Shown here piece after piece: positions 1 through 7,667 of a stretch of DNA of 64,000 bases. The position numbers and the translations under genes are program-made. The stretch is from Slackia heliotrinireducens DSM 20476 (lineage in GTDB: Bacteria > Actinomycetota > Coriobacteriia > Coriobacteriales > Eggerthellaceae), in assembly GCF_000023885.1 (NCBI RefSeq), contig NC_013165.1:620001-684000 (forward strand), in the 5' to 3' direction. The stretch's first letter is position 1; every line of letters begins with the position of its first letter. The notes beneath the pieces were generated by a model. It searched no databases. It saw nothing but the letters and a program-made list of their open reading frames with translations, and was not told where the DNA came from.

Positions 1-717
1 TGTGGCACGTTCGGGGTGGATTACCGCGAGGTGCCTCTGCGCGAGGATTTTTCGCTGGACGTCGAGGCGTTTGTCCAGGCTGAAGAGCATGTGGTCATCG
101 TGAATCCCAATGCCCCGACAGGCCTCGCCATTTCGGTGGCCGACATCGCGCGCATCGCCGAGGCGCACCCCGACCGCCTGCTGGTGGTGGACGAGGCCTA
201 CGTGGACTACGGTTGCGAGACCTGCGTGCCACTGGTGGCAACCCATCCGAATCTGATTGTGGTGCAGACTATGTCGAAGTCCCGTAATCTGGCCGGCGCG
301 CACATTGGGTACGCCATCGCAAGCTCCGAAATCGTGAGCGACCTGAACGATGTCAAGTTCAGCTTCAATCCTTTCAACATGAGCGATCCCACCATGGTCA
401 TCGGTATTGCCGCCATGAAAGACGTCGATTACCTGCGGGAATGCACGAGCCGTGTCATCGACGAGCGCCAGCGAACCACAGCTGAGCTGGAGCGGCGAGG
501 GTTCACTGTGCTACCTTCGCTCACGAACTTCGTTTTCGCGACGCATCCGACGCTGCGCGCTGCAGACTGGAATGACGGCTTGCGGCAACGCGGTGTGCTG
601 TGCCGCTACTATGCGCAGCCGCGGATCGACAACTGGCTGCGCATAACCATCGGTACGACCGATGAGATGGATGTATTTCTCGCCGCCACCGACGAGGTGC
701 TCGCGACGCTTGCGTAA
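1..717 (+). CDS. hisC: Histidinol-phosphate aminotransferase, 3' part (5' end outside window)
   Basis: This is the C-terminal ~238 residues of a fold-type I PLP aminotransferase. HisC converts imidazole-acetol phosphate plus glutamate to histidinol phosphate in histidine synthesis. Visible family marks are NPNAPTG (substrate and cofactor pocket), DEAYVDY (PLP pyridine contact), and MSKSRNLAGAHIGYAI with the Schiff-base lysine in SKSRNLAG. A conserved arginine follows near the end in NWLRITIG, which binds substrate phosphate or carboxylate. The reading frame is open from base 1, so the true start lies upstream. A strong terminator follows the stop directly. A related aromatic or threonine-phosphate (CobD-like) aminotransferase cannot be fully excluded because the N-terminus is missing. 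Confidence 0.85.
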   Translation, partial: CGTFGVDYREVPLREDFSLDVEAFVQAEEHVVIVNPNAPTGLAISVADIARIAEAHPDRLLVVDEAYVDYGCETCVPLVATHPNLIVVQTMSKSRNLAGAHIGYAIASSEIVSDLNDVKFSFNPFNMSDPTMVIGIAAMKDVDYLRECTSRVIDERQRTTAELERRGFTVLPSLTNFVFATHPTLRAADWNDGLRQRGVLCRYYAQPRIDNWLRITIGTTDEMDVFLAATDEVLATLA

Positions 718-739
718 TGCGGTTCAATCACAATCAAAC

Positions 740-771
740 GAGGGCCGAGGCAATGTCTCGGCCCTCTTTTT
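740..771 (+). terminator. Intrinsic terminator after hisC
   Basis: A perfect 10-bp stem GAGGGCCGAG/CTCGGCCCTC with a 7-base loop is followed directly by a T run, 23 bases after the hisC stop. Confidence 0.9.
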
Positions 772-779
772 GTCTCCCC

Positions 780-997
780 GTGCAACGAAAATCTGGTTTC
801 GTGTGCACTTAGGCGGATAATCTGTAAAATCAGACGCCCTCAGATGCTGTATGCTCCCGCAATTCACCTCACTATGGTTAAATATGTGGCGTAACTCACG
901 CTCAAACTCCATGCGAGCCCTCGATGGTGCGCCTCAAAGTGGTCTTGGATTGCAGATTATCCCTCTAAGTGCACACGAATTGGATTTCTCGTTGCAC
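780..997. mobile_element. 218-bp MITE-like element, copy 1
   Basis: The element is bounded by 45-bp imperfect terminal inverted repeats. The left arm is 780-824, starting GTGCAACGA and ending GGATAATCTG. The right arm is 953-997, starting CAGATTATCC and ending TCGTTGCAC. The arms share a 15-base block with GTGTGCACTTAG. It holds no plausible gene. A second copy of exactly the same length lies at 2335-2552, and the two flank one gene. No clear target-site duplication is visible. It could be a non-autonomous transposable element or a structured intergenic repeat. Confidence 0.7.
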
Positions 998-1015
998 AAG
1001 TGACCTTGGAAACTC

Positions 1016-2128
1016 TCATATGACGAACGAGGGTGCCTGATACAAGGGGAACGAGCCCGGAGTCAAGAGGTCCGGATGGACAAACTCCTGTTTTGGGAGG
1101 ATGAGCTCGCGCAGGTCGTCGCGCATCATCAAGGACGCGTGGGATGGTGTACGCTTTCTTAGCTGCAGGGCGTTGAAAAGATCCCGCGCTGCAAGGTCCA
1201 TTGCCTTTCGGTTGTACACGTCTGCTGAGGTGACTCGCTGCACGATGCATCCCTTGGAGGTGAGAATTCTGTCTTTTCGTCCGTCGCGGATGCTGGCATC
1301 TTTCGTGAAGTGCTGTCCGCCGTCAAACTCCCAGATGGCAATGATTTTGGTGCCATCCGGCAAAGTCCGCTCCCATACGATGTCCCCGTCGAATCCGGTG
1401 CGTCCGTCGTAGGGCCGCTCCGACTCGCTCAGGCCAAACCATTTGTTGCACACCGGGATGGGTGCGCCGTAGCCTCCCATTCTGACCGGAAGGCAAACGA
1501 TGATTATGACTTTGGTTTCCATGGGTGACCAGGAGTTCTTAACTACGAACTTCAGGGCATGCATGGCCCTGGTACTTCCTCTTGTGCCCGGGAATCGCTT
1601 GATGAACGCCTCGATCTTGGCGGGTGTTGTCAGCGGGGCGGGCCTGGGTCCGTTGGGAAAATAGTATGGGCCAACAGTGTACGACCCGCACAATTCCATG
1701 CCAAGCTCAACAAGTTTTGCTTCGGGAAGCTTCAGCGCATATAGCAGATAAAGGAACTCGGGCGTAGGAATGCAGAGGTCATTGTCTACAATGCGGATCA
1801 TGTCTCCTGTGATTTCTCCTGTCCAAAGACGATATTTGAAATCGTCGCTTTTGCGTATGGCAGATTCATCCGTGACAAGGACGGTCGTGTTGGGGAAATC
1901 ACAGATGGCATTGTGTCTGGCAAGGTTGACATCCGACAGTTCGGACAGCGTTGCGTGTGCGTTGATATCCTTCATGAGGAGGCGGGCCTCGCGGCCATGC
2001 AGCGGCGCATCGAACGTCGCGAAGCGATTGGCTCGATACACATCTAGAGCGGTATGGTACACATCTAACCTCATGGAAAGTAGCGTACGCCCCAAACCTT
2101 GCCGATTTGTATGTAGACTTTGCATCAA
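1016..2128 (-). CDS. AbiEi/DUF559-like protein with a restriction-endonuclease-fold C-terminus
   Basis: A 370-residue protein of unknown function. The N-terminal half (about 20-200) resembles the alpha-helical and winged region of actinobacterial AbiEi-antitoxin/DUF559 proteins, including a VDNDLCIPTPEFLYLLYALK segment. The C-terminal half has the order seen in DUF559 and Vsr-like PD-(D/E)XK folds: SPMETK, then GGYGAPIP, then a late acidic core AIWEFDGGQHF, followed by RDGRKDRIL and a hydrophobic strand GCIVQRVT. The Asp and Glu of the core are present, so catalysis is possible but not shown. It stands alone, with no partner toxin or methylase beside it, and is bracketed by two matched 218-bp inverted-repeat elements, which suggests it arrived or moves as a unit. 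Confidence 0.6.
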   Translation of the reverse strand: MMQSLHTNRQGLGRTLLSMRLDVYHTALDVYRANRFATFDAPLHGREARLLMKDINAHATLSELSDVNLARHNAICDFPNTTVLVTDESAIRKSDDFKYRLWTGEITGDMIRIVDNDLCIPTPEFLYLLYALKLPEAKLVELGMELCGSYTVGPYYFPNGPRPAPLTTPAKIEAFIKRFPGTRGSTRAMHALKFVVKNSWSPMETKVIIIVCLPVRMGGYGAPIPVCNKWFGLSESERPYDGRTGFDGDIVWERTLPDGTKIIAIWEFDGGQHFTKDASIRDGRKDRILTSKGCIVQRVTSADVYNRKAMDLAARDLFNALQLRKRTPSHASLMMRDDLRELILPKQEFVHPDLLTPGSFPLYQAPSFVI

Positions 2129-2334
2129 AACATGCCCAAAACCTGGACTGAATCTGAGCCAAGCCTGAATTCTTCCTGAGTATTAAAAGAAAGCCCCAGG
2201 TCAAATTGCTATAGTCTCTACGTCTCTCAAATTGTATATCGTCGGTGCCGTTTGGGAGGTCTGCTATCTCGGTCGGAGGGGCTATGCGGCGTCTTTTCTG
2301 CTGGGACCCCGCCGAGCGACCTTTGCGTGGGCTT

Positions 2335-2552
2335 GTGCAACGAGAATCGCAAATCGTGTGCACTTAAGGGGATAATCTGTCGGAATGGACCCCATCTGAT
2401 GGTATTTCAGACGACACTCAGCTATCTTTGAACAAAGATATGCAACATAATGCAATGAAATGTGGCGTAAAATGCTTGCCAATGACTGAGATGAACTAGC
2501 GGTATTGCAGACTATCCCCTTAAGTGCACGCGAACATGATTTCTCGTTGCAC
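2335..2552. mobile_element. 218-bp MITE-like element, copy 2
   Basis: It has the same architecture and the same length as the copy at 780-997. The 45-bp terminal inverted repeats are 2335-2379 and 2508-2552. The ends match copy 1 closely, but the 128-bp interior is mostly different apart from the word TGTGGCGTAA (2461-2470, versus 885-894 in copy 1), which has the same orientation in both. Nothing else is recognisable in the 2129-2711 intergenic stretch. Confidence 0.7.
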
Positions 2553-2714
2553 GGCGGGGGAATTGGGGCCGAATCGCGTGGCGGGCGGCGACCGACGGCG
2601 GGTATATAATGCATGAAATAGGCTGGCGGGCCGCGCAGATACCTGCAGGCACCCCATGAACACGGGTTTGCTCAGGCGGGCATTTCGGCGCTGCGAAACG
2701 AACGGCGGTGTGTG

Positions 2715-3161
2715 ATGGAAAACATGGTTGATGAGCTGCTGAACAGTCAGTATTGGGTTATCGACATGCTTCCGAAACAAGTGCCGTCGAACTCGGGCGG
2801 CCAGTTTTTCGAGGTGGAGCGCCTGGTGCTGAACTCGTCGCGCATAGCCGCTCTGCACGACCGGTTTGCCAGCATATTGCTGAAACTGAACTGCTACTAT
2901 GACATCGATGTGAACTGGGGTGCGGATGACGGATGGCAACACAATCCCGAGCCGTCGCAGCTGGCGGAACGGATTGCGACAATGCCGTCGAACGGATACG
3001 TCCGTATGGTGCTCCCTGCGGAGCCCGCGCTGATCACCATCAGCGGCGACGACATGTGCATGACGTTGTACGGCGCGTCAAAAACCCTTGTTGAACTGGT
3101 AAAACCGTTGGCTCAGGCCGAGGGGCTGTTCGTGTGGCAGCCCAACGTCGAGGAGGCATGA
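2715..3161 (+). CDS. Conserved hypothetical protein upstream of DUF296 gene
   Basis: A 148-residue soluble protein (149 if the overlapping GTG at 2712 is used) with no motif I recognise. There is no signal peptide or membrane segment. The middle is rich in aromatic and acidic residues (NCYYDIDVNWGADDGW). The C-terminus reads like an alpha/beta segment ending in a short helix (TLVELVKPLAQAEGLFVW). The upstream ribosome site is weak (GGCGG). The stop overlaps the start of the next gene in a GCATGATG junction, so the two are probably translationally coupled and may act together. Confidence 0.6.
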   Translation: MENMVDELLNSQYWVIDMLPKQVPSNSGGQFFEVERLVLNSSRIAALHDRFASILLKLNCYYDIDVNWGADDGWQHNPEPSQLAERIATMPSNGYVRMVLPAEPALITISGDDMCMTLYGASKTLVELVKPLAQAEGLFVWQPNVEEA

Positions 3162-3586
3162 TGCAATACAGAAGAGAAGGCGACCGCATTCTGATCAGGG
3201 TCGACAAAGACGAGGAAATCGTCCAGACGATTCTGGACGTGTGCCGAAAAGAAGCAGTACGCGGAGGTGTCTTCGTCGGCATCGGCGGATGCGACTGGGC
3301 CAACGTGGGGTCGTACGTTCCGGAAAAGGGCACGTTCAAGGACCACGAAGTGGCGGGCGTGCTGGAAATGGTCTCCCTGAACGGCAATGTGACCGAAGAG
3401 GACGGGGAGCTGGCCGTCCACGCCCATGTGGCGTTCTCGTCGTTTGAAGGCGATGCGTGCACGACGGTCGCGGGGCATCTGCTGAGCGCGCACGTCTGCT
3501 TTACGGCCGAAATCCTCCTGACCGTGACCGGGCCGATCGGAAAGGTGCTCGACCCCCGTGCGGGCATCATGGTGTGGGATCTGTAG
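3158..3586 (+). CDS. PPC/DUF296 domain protein
   Basis: A 142-residue protein consisting of a single PPC (plants and prokaryotes conserved, DUF296) domain. Family marks are the glycine-rich turn GGVFVGIGGCD, the LNGNVTEEDGELAVHAHV strand-turn-strand with the conserved histidines, and GHLLSAHVCFTAEILL. Bacterial members form trimers and are thought to bind DNA or a metal, but their role is mostly unknown. The start at 3158 is chosen because AGGAGG lies 1 base before it at 3151-3156. The second ATG at 3161 has better spacing and may be the real start. The gene overlaps the upstream hypothetical gene by 4 bases. Confidence 0.8.
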   Translation: MMQYRREGDRILIRVDKDEEIVQTILDVCRKEAVRGGVFVGIGGCDWANVGSYVPEKGTFKDHEVAGVLEMVSLNGNVTEEDGELAVHAHVAFSSFEGDACTTVAGHLLSAHVCFTAEILLTVTGPIGKVLDPRAGIMVWDL

Positions 3587-3661
3587 CGGAATCCGAAAGG
3601 CTTGGCGTGGTCTGCGGCGGCACCCTGTGCGCGCCAGCGGACAACGCAAAAGGTGGTGTGC

Positions 3662-5026
3662 ATGCAGTACGACAACGCCGAAATGGCACGCAAGATTGCG
3701 GAGCAGGTCGACCGGCATGGCGGTCGGACGTTCTACGTCGGCGGCATGGTGCGCGACCGCCTGCTGGGCCGCGAGAACAAGGACATCGACATCGAGGTGC
3801 ACGGCATACCCGCCGATGAGCTGGGCCGTATACTGTCCGAGCTGGGCGAAGTGACCGCGATGGGCGCAAGTTTCGGAATCTTCGGACTGAAGCATTACGA
3901 TGTGGACATCGCCATGCCTCGCAAGGAGAATGCGACGGGGCGCGGGCACAAGGACTTCGAGGTGTTCACCGATCCGTTCCTCGGGCCCGAAAAGGCGGCC
4001 ATGCGTCGCGACTTCACGATGAATGCCCTGATGGAAGACGTGCTGACCGGCGAGGTGCTGGATTTCTTCGGTGGGCAGGAAGACATGCGGCGCGGCGTCA
4101 TCCGCCACGTGAACGACCGCACCTTCGCGGAGGATCCGCTGCGCGTGCTGCGGGCGGCCCAGTTCGCGGCGCGGTTCGGCTTCCGCGTGGCGGACGAAAC
4201 CGTGGCCCTGTCCAGCCGGATGGACCTGTCGGCGCTGTCCAGCGAGCGCATCGTCGGCGAGATGGACAAGGCCATGCTGAAGGCGGCCAAGCCGTCCATC
4301 TTCTTTAACGAGATGCGCGCCATGGACCAGCTGGATGTGTGGTTTCCCGAACTGAAGGCCCTCATCGGCGTCGAGCAGGAGCCGGCGTTCCATCCCGAAG
4401 GCGACGTGTGGAACCATACGATGCGGGTGGTCGATCTGGCTGCGGGGTTGCGCGGCCAGGCGTCGAACCCGAGGTATTTCATGTATGCGTCTTTGGTGCA
4501 TGACCTGGGGAAAATCGTGACAACCCAGGTGATTGACGGGCGCATCCGCGCGTTCGGGCACGAATACGAAGGCGTCCCCATCGCCAAGACGTTCCTCGGC
4601 CGGCTGACGAACGAATCGGGACTGATTCGGTACGCGACCAACATGATGACGCTGCACATGCGGCCCAACATGCTGGCGGCGCAGCACGCAGGCCGAAAGC
4701 CGTACATGAAGCTGTTCGACGAGTCGGTATCGCCCGAAGACCTGTTGCTGCTGTCCGAGGCGGATTTCTGCGGCAGAGACGTCGATTCCAGCACGTATAC
4801 GTACGGTGCGATTCTCCAGGAGAACCTGGCGTTTTACCGAGATGCGATGGCGAAGCCCTTCGTGCAGGGCCGCGACTTGATCGATGCGGGTTTCGAGCCC
4901 GGGCCGGATTTCGGCGAGGCGCTCGAACTAGGCCATAAGCTGCGGATATCGCTGGTGTCGAAGGAGCATGCGTTGCCGCAGGTGCTGGCGTTCCTGCGCA
5001 GGTCGCGGGGCATTCGAAACGACTGA
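3662..5026 (+). CDS. cca: CCA tRNA nucleotidyltransferase with HD domain
   Basis: A 454-residue class II nucleotidyltransferase that adds or repairs the 3'-CCA of tRNA. The N-terminal head has VGGMVRDRLLG followed by KDIDIEV, which is the GG...DxD catalytic motif. Then come RRDFTMNAL and ERIVGEMDKAM, the nucleotide-specificity region. The C-terminal half carries an HD phosphohydrolase domain with HPEGDVWNHTM and LVHDLGK, as in HD-containing bacterial CCA enzymes. The start at 3662 is preceded by AGGTGG at 3651-3656. An in-frame upstream ATG at 3602 lacks a good ribosome site and would add residues unlike the family. Poly(A) polymerase is the main alternative, but the HD domain favours CCA addition. 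Confidence 0.85.
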   Translation: MQYDNAEMARKIAEQVDRHGGRTFYVGGMVRDRLLGRENKDIDIEVHGIPADELGRILSELGEVTAMGASFGIFGLKHYDVDIAMPRKENATGRGHKDFEVFTDPFLGPEKAAMRRDFTMNALMEDVLTGEVLDFFGGQEDMRRGVIRHVNDRTFAEDPLRVLRAAQFAARFGFRVADETVALSSRMDLSALSSERIVGEMDKAMLKAAKPSIFFNEMRAMDQLDVWFPELKALIGVEQEPAFHPEGDVWNHTMRVVDLAAGLRGQASNPRYFMYASLVHDLGKIVTTQVIDGRIRAFGHEYEGVPIAKTFLGRLTNESGLIRYATNMMTLHMRPNMLAAQHAGRKPYMKLFDESVSPEDLLLLSEADFCGRDVDSSTYTYGAILQENLAFYRDAMAKPFVQGRDLIDAGFEPGPDFGEALELGHKLRISLVSKEHALPQVLAFLRRSRGIRND

Positions 5027-5174
5027 TACGGACGCGTGGGGGCGCAACGGCGCAACGGCGAAGCGCCCGGTTTGGGTCCGGTCGTGAGGGCGGCCCGGCG
5101 TAGCCCCGGCGCAACGGCGAACGCGCCAATGCGGGAAACTGTTTGAAGCGTCGGATGCATCTGCATTGCGCAGG

Positions 5175-5180
5175 TATAAT
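5175..5180 (+). promoter_or_regulatory. TATAAT -10 element immediately before CPBP protease gene
   Basis: A perfect consensus TATAAT lies 7 bases before the ATG at 5188. Transcription would begin at or next to the start codon, giving a leaderless message. No good -35 hexamer is seen at normal spacing. Confidence 0.5.
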
Positions 5181-5187
5181 GCCCACT

Positions 5188-5985
5188 ATGAAAAAACTGC
5201 TCATGACAATTCTGAAGTTCACGGTGTTCTTCATCGGCTGGGCCGTGATGGCGGCCTTGGTGCCTGTGCCCGATGTCGGCGACGCCGCGCTGTGGCGCCT
5301 GTGCGCCGAAGCCGAACCCTTGGGCGTCCTAATCGTGTTCACGCTGGCGTTTTGGCTGATGGAGCGTCGGCGCGTGAAGCTGCACCTGATAGGCGAGGCG
5401 TCTCGGGCGACGCTCGTGGGCGTGCTCGGCGGCGTGATTTGGACGGGCATCGTCGTGAACATGCTGTTCGCGTTGGACGCCATATCCATCGATACGGCCG
5501 ACGGGGCGTCTCCGCTGGTCGTTTGGGCGGCGGCGCTGCTGCTCAACACCGTAATGCAGGAGCTGCTGATTCGCGGATACCTTTACCGCATGCTGGACGC
5601 TTCATACAACAAAGCAGCGGCCGTGCTGGTCACCACGGCGCTGTTCACGTTCCTGCACGGCGGCGCCATCGAAGCGGGGCCGCTGGCGGTGGCCAACGTG
5701 GTGGCCATGAGTTTGCTTATGTGCGCGGTGCTCGAATGGACTGGGTCGCTCATCGCGCCCATCTGCATGCATTTCATCTGGAACTTCGTGTGCGGTCTGG
5801 TGCTGGGCGGCATTTCTCTGGCCGACGACTACCCGAGCATATTCGTTATGGCCGCAACGGGCAACCCGCTGCTGTCCGGAGGTTCGTACCTGATTGAAGC
5901 CAGTGTGGTGACGCTGGCAACGAGCCTGGTCATGGCCTTGGTGTTCGCCATTCTGACTTTCGTGCGCGTTCGGAAGGGGAATTAG
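5188..5985 (+). CDS. CPBP family intramembrane metalloprotease
   Basis: A 265-residue, very hydrophobic protein with about eight membrane segments and the three CPBP (Abi) motifs. Motif 1 is QELLIRGYLYR, where the first of the usual two glutamates is Gln, a common variant. Motif 2 is FTFLHGG with the FxxxH pattern. Motif 3 is HFIWNF. Bacterial members act in bacteriocin self-immunity or unknown membrane proteolysis. The start is uncertain: 5188 would be leaderless after TATAAT at 5175, while ATG 5179 has a weak GCAGG site. It ends one base into the next gene, so it probably shares an operon with the EamA exporter. Confidence 0.8.
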   Translation: MKKLLMTILKFTVFFIGWAVMAALVPVPDVGDAALWRLCAEAEPLGVLIVFTLAFWLMERRRVKLHLIGEASRATLVGVLGGVIWTGIVVNMLFALDAISIDTADGASPLVVWAAALLLNTVMQELLIRGYLYRMLDASYNKAAAVLVTTALFTFLHGGAIEAGPLAVANVVAMSLLMCAVLEWTGSLIAPICMHFIWNFVCGLVLGGISLADDYPSIFVMAATGNPLLSGGSYLIEASVVTLATSLVMALVFAILTFVRVRKGN

Positions 5986-6923
5986 TGTCAAACGGGGCTG
6001 AGCACACGCAGGCTGCAGGCGCGATTGAGAAGGTGGCTCCGCTGTTCGTCTTGTTGGCAGCCACGTTGTGGGGCACTATGGGCATCTTCGTGCACGGTCT
6101 GGACGAGGCGGGCCTGCAAACCATGGACAAGGTTTTCCTGCGGTCGCTTGTGGCAGTCGCCATGATTGCGGCGTACATGCTCGCCTTCGACCGTTCGGCG
6201 TTCAAGGTCCGGCCGCGCGACCTGTGGTGCTTCTTCGGGACGGGCATCTGCAGCATGGTGTTCTTCAACTTCTGCTATTTTCAGACCATCATGCACGTGT
6301 CCATGTCGTTGGCAGCGGTGCTGCTGTATACCGCGCCGGCGTTTGTGCTGGTCATGTCCCATTTCTTGTTTAGCGAAAGCCTTACGGGGCGAAAGATTCT
6401 GGTGCTGGCCATCGTGTTCGTCGGGTGCGTGCTGGCAACAGGCGCGCTGGGTGGCGACCTGTCGGTGGCGCCGCAATGGGTTCTGGTCGGCCTAGGCGCG
6501 GGCTTCGGGTATGCACTCTATTCGATTTTCGGCCGGTTCGCTCTGGACAAAGGCTACAGTTCGGCGACCATCACCCTGTACACGTTCGTTTTCGCCACGG
6601 CGGGCTCGGCTCTGGGCGCCCATCCCGTACAGGATGTGGCGCTGGTGGCGTCCGACGGGGGCCTGTTCCTGCTGATTTTGGCATTAGGCCTGGTCAACAC
6701 CGTGTTGCCGTACATTCTCTACAACAATGGCCTCAAGCATATGGACACGGGTAAGGCGGCCATTCTTGCGACGATTGAGCCAGTGGCGGCCACTTTGTTC
6801 GGCATCGCGTTTTTCGGAGAAGTTCCCTCGCTGGCAGGCGTTATCGGCATGGCAATGGTCATCGGCGGCATCGTGCTACAGTCTTTGTCCGAAGGCCGCG
6901 ACGGCGAAGCAATCAATCGGTAA
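5985..6923 (+). CDS. EamA family (DMT) transporter
   Basis: A 312-residue inner-membrane protein with ten hydrophobic segments arranged as two EamA repeats (about 15-150 and 165-300). Marks are LLAATLWGTMGIFVHGL at the first helix and LPYILYNNGLKHMDTGKAAI followed by IEPVAATLFGIAFFGE in the second repeat. The family exports amino acids and other metabolites, and the substrate here is unknown. A GTG start at 5985 is used, with GGAAGGGG at 5971-5978 in good position. The start overlaps the last base of the CPBP protease stop, so the two are co-transcribed. Confidence 0.85.
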   Translation: MSNGAEHTQAAGAIEKVAPLFVLLAATLWGTMGIFVHGLDEAGLQTMDKVFLRSLVAVAMIAAYMLAFDRSAFKVRPRDLWCFFGTGICSMVFFNFCYFQTIMHVSMSLAAVLLYTAPAFVLVMSHFLFSESLTGRKILVLAIVFVGCVLATGALGGDLSVAPQWVLVGLGAGFGYALYSIFGRFALDKGYSSATITLYTFVFATAGSALGAHPVQDVALVASDGGLFLLILALGLVNTVLPYILYNNGLKHMDTGKAAILATIEPVAATLFGIAFFGEVPSLAGVIGMAMVIGGIVLQSLSEGRDGEAINR

Positions 6924-7025
6924 CAGCCTGCCCAAACCCTGGCGTATTCATGGTGAAGGGCTGACGCGCTGTTGCGGCGGGTACAATGATGTACGTGTGA
7001 AGAACCGAAATGCAATCGAGGACAC

Positions 7026-7664
7026 ATGGCACAGAGTTTCGATATCTTTCTGGCAAGCGGCAGCCCGCGCCGCCGCGAGCTTCTGACGCGCGAGGGCGTG
7101 GACTTCTCGGTCCGCACTGCCGAGGTTGACGAGTATTTGACCATCGACGAGCGTCGCGATCCTGAACAGGCTGCAAAGTCGTTGGCCGAACGCAAGGCCC
7201 GCGCATCGGTGGAAGCCCTGCTCAACCAGGACGGATACACCGGCATGGCGGCGGTCATCGCGGCGGACACCATGGTGGTGCTCGACGGCGAAATTTACGG
7301 CAAGCCTGTCGACGAAGACGACGCCATGCGTATGCTGGGCGAGCTGTCCGGACGAACGCACCAGGTCATTACGGGCGTTTCGGTGTGGCTGATGCATGCG
7401 CCGGCAGATAATCCCGAGGAGCTGTCGCTGGGCTTCCGCAGTTTCGCCGAAACGAGCCACGTGCGTTTCAAAGACCTGGACGAAGGGATTATCGCTTGGT
7501 ACGTGGGTACGGGCGAGCCCATGGACAAGGCGGGTGCCTACGGCATCCAAGGTCTCGGCGGCGATTTGGTGGCCGATGTCCGCGGCGACTTCGACAACGT
7601 GGTCGGCCTGCCGGTAAAACGGCTGGTGGCGGACTTCGCCGACGTGTTCGGATTGGAGGAATAA
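7026..7664 (+). CDS. maf: Maf family nucleoside triphosphate pyrophosphatase
   Basis: A 212-residue cytosolic protein with the Maf/Ham1-fold signature LASGSPRRRELL at the N-terminus. The conserved AADTMVVLDGEIYGKP follows, then SGRTHQVITGV, and GEPMDKAGAYGIQG with the catalytic region. These enzymes hydrolyse dTTP, UTP or modified nucleotides (house-cleaning) and influence septum formation. The stretch LMHAPADNPEELSLGFRSFA is a modest loop insertion. ATG 7026 is preceded by CGAGGA. A possible -10 (TACAAT, 6982-6987) lies upstream. tilS follows after 3 bases, so the two form an operon. Confidence 0.9.
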   Translation: MAQSFDIFLASGSPRRRELLTREGVDFSVRTAEVDEYLTIDERRDPEQAAKSLAERKARASVEALLNQDGYTGMAAVIAADTMVVLDGEIYGKPVDEDDAMRMLGELSGRTHQVITGVSVWLMHAPADNPEELSLGFRSFAETSHVRFKDLDEGIIAWYVGTGEPMDKAGAYGIQGLGGDLVADVRGDFDNVVGLPVKRLVADFADVFGLEE

Positions 7665-7667
7665 GGC

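Noticed and set aside
780-997. A regulatory RNA or riboswitch in the 218-bp element
   Set aside because: No known riboswitch core was recognised. The two copies differ inside and share only their ends, which fits a mobile or structural repeat better.
3113-4687. A 524-codon minus-strand frame over the DUF296 and cca genes
   Set aside because: It spans two supported genes on the other strand and has no recognisable domain.
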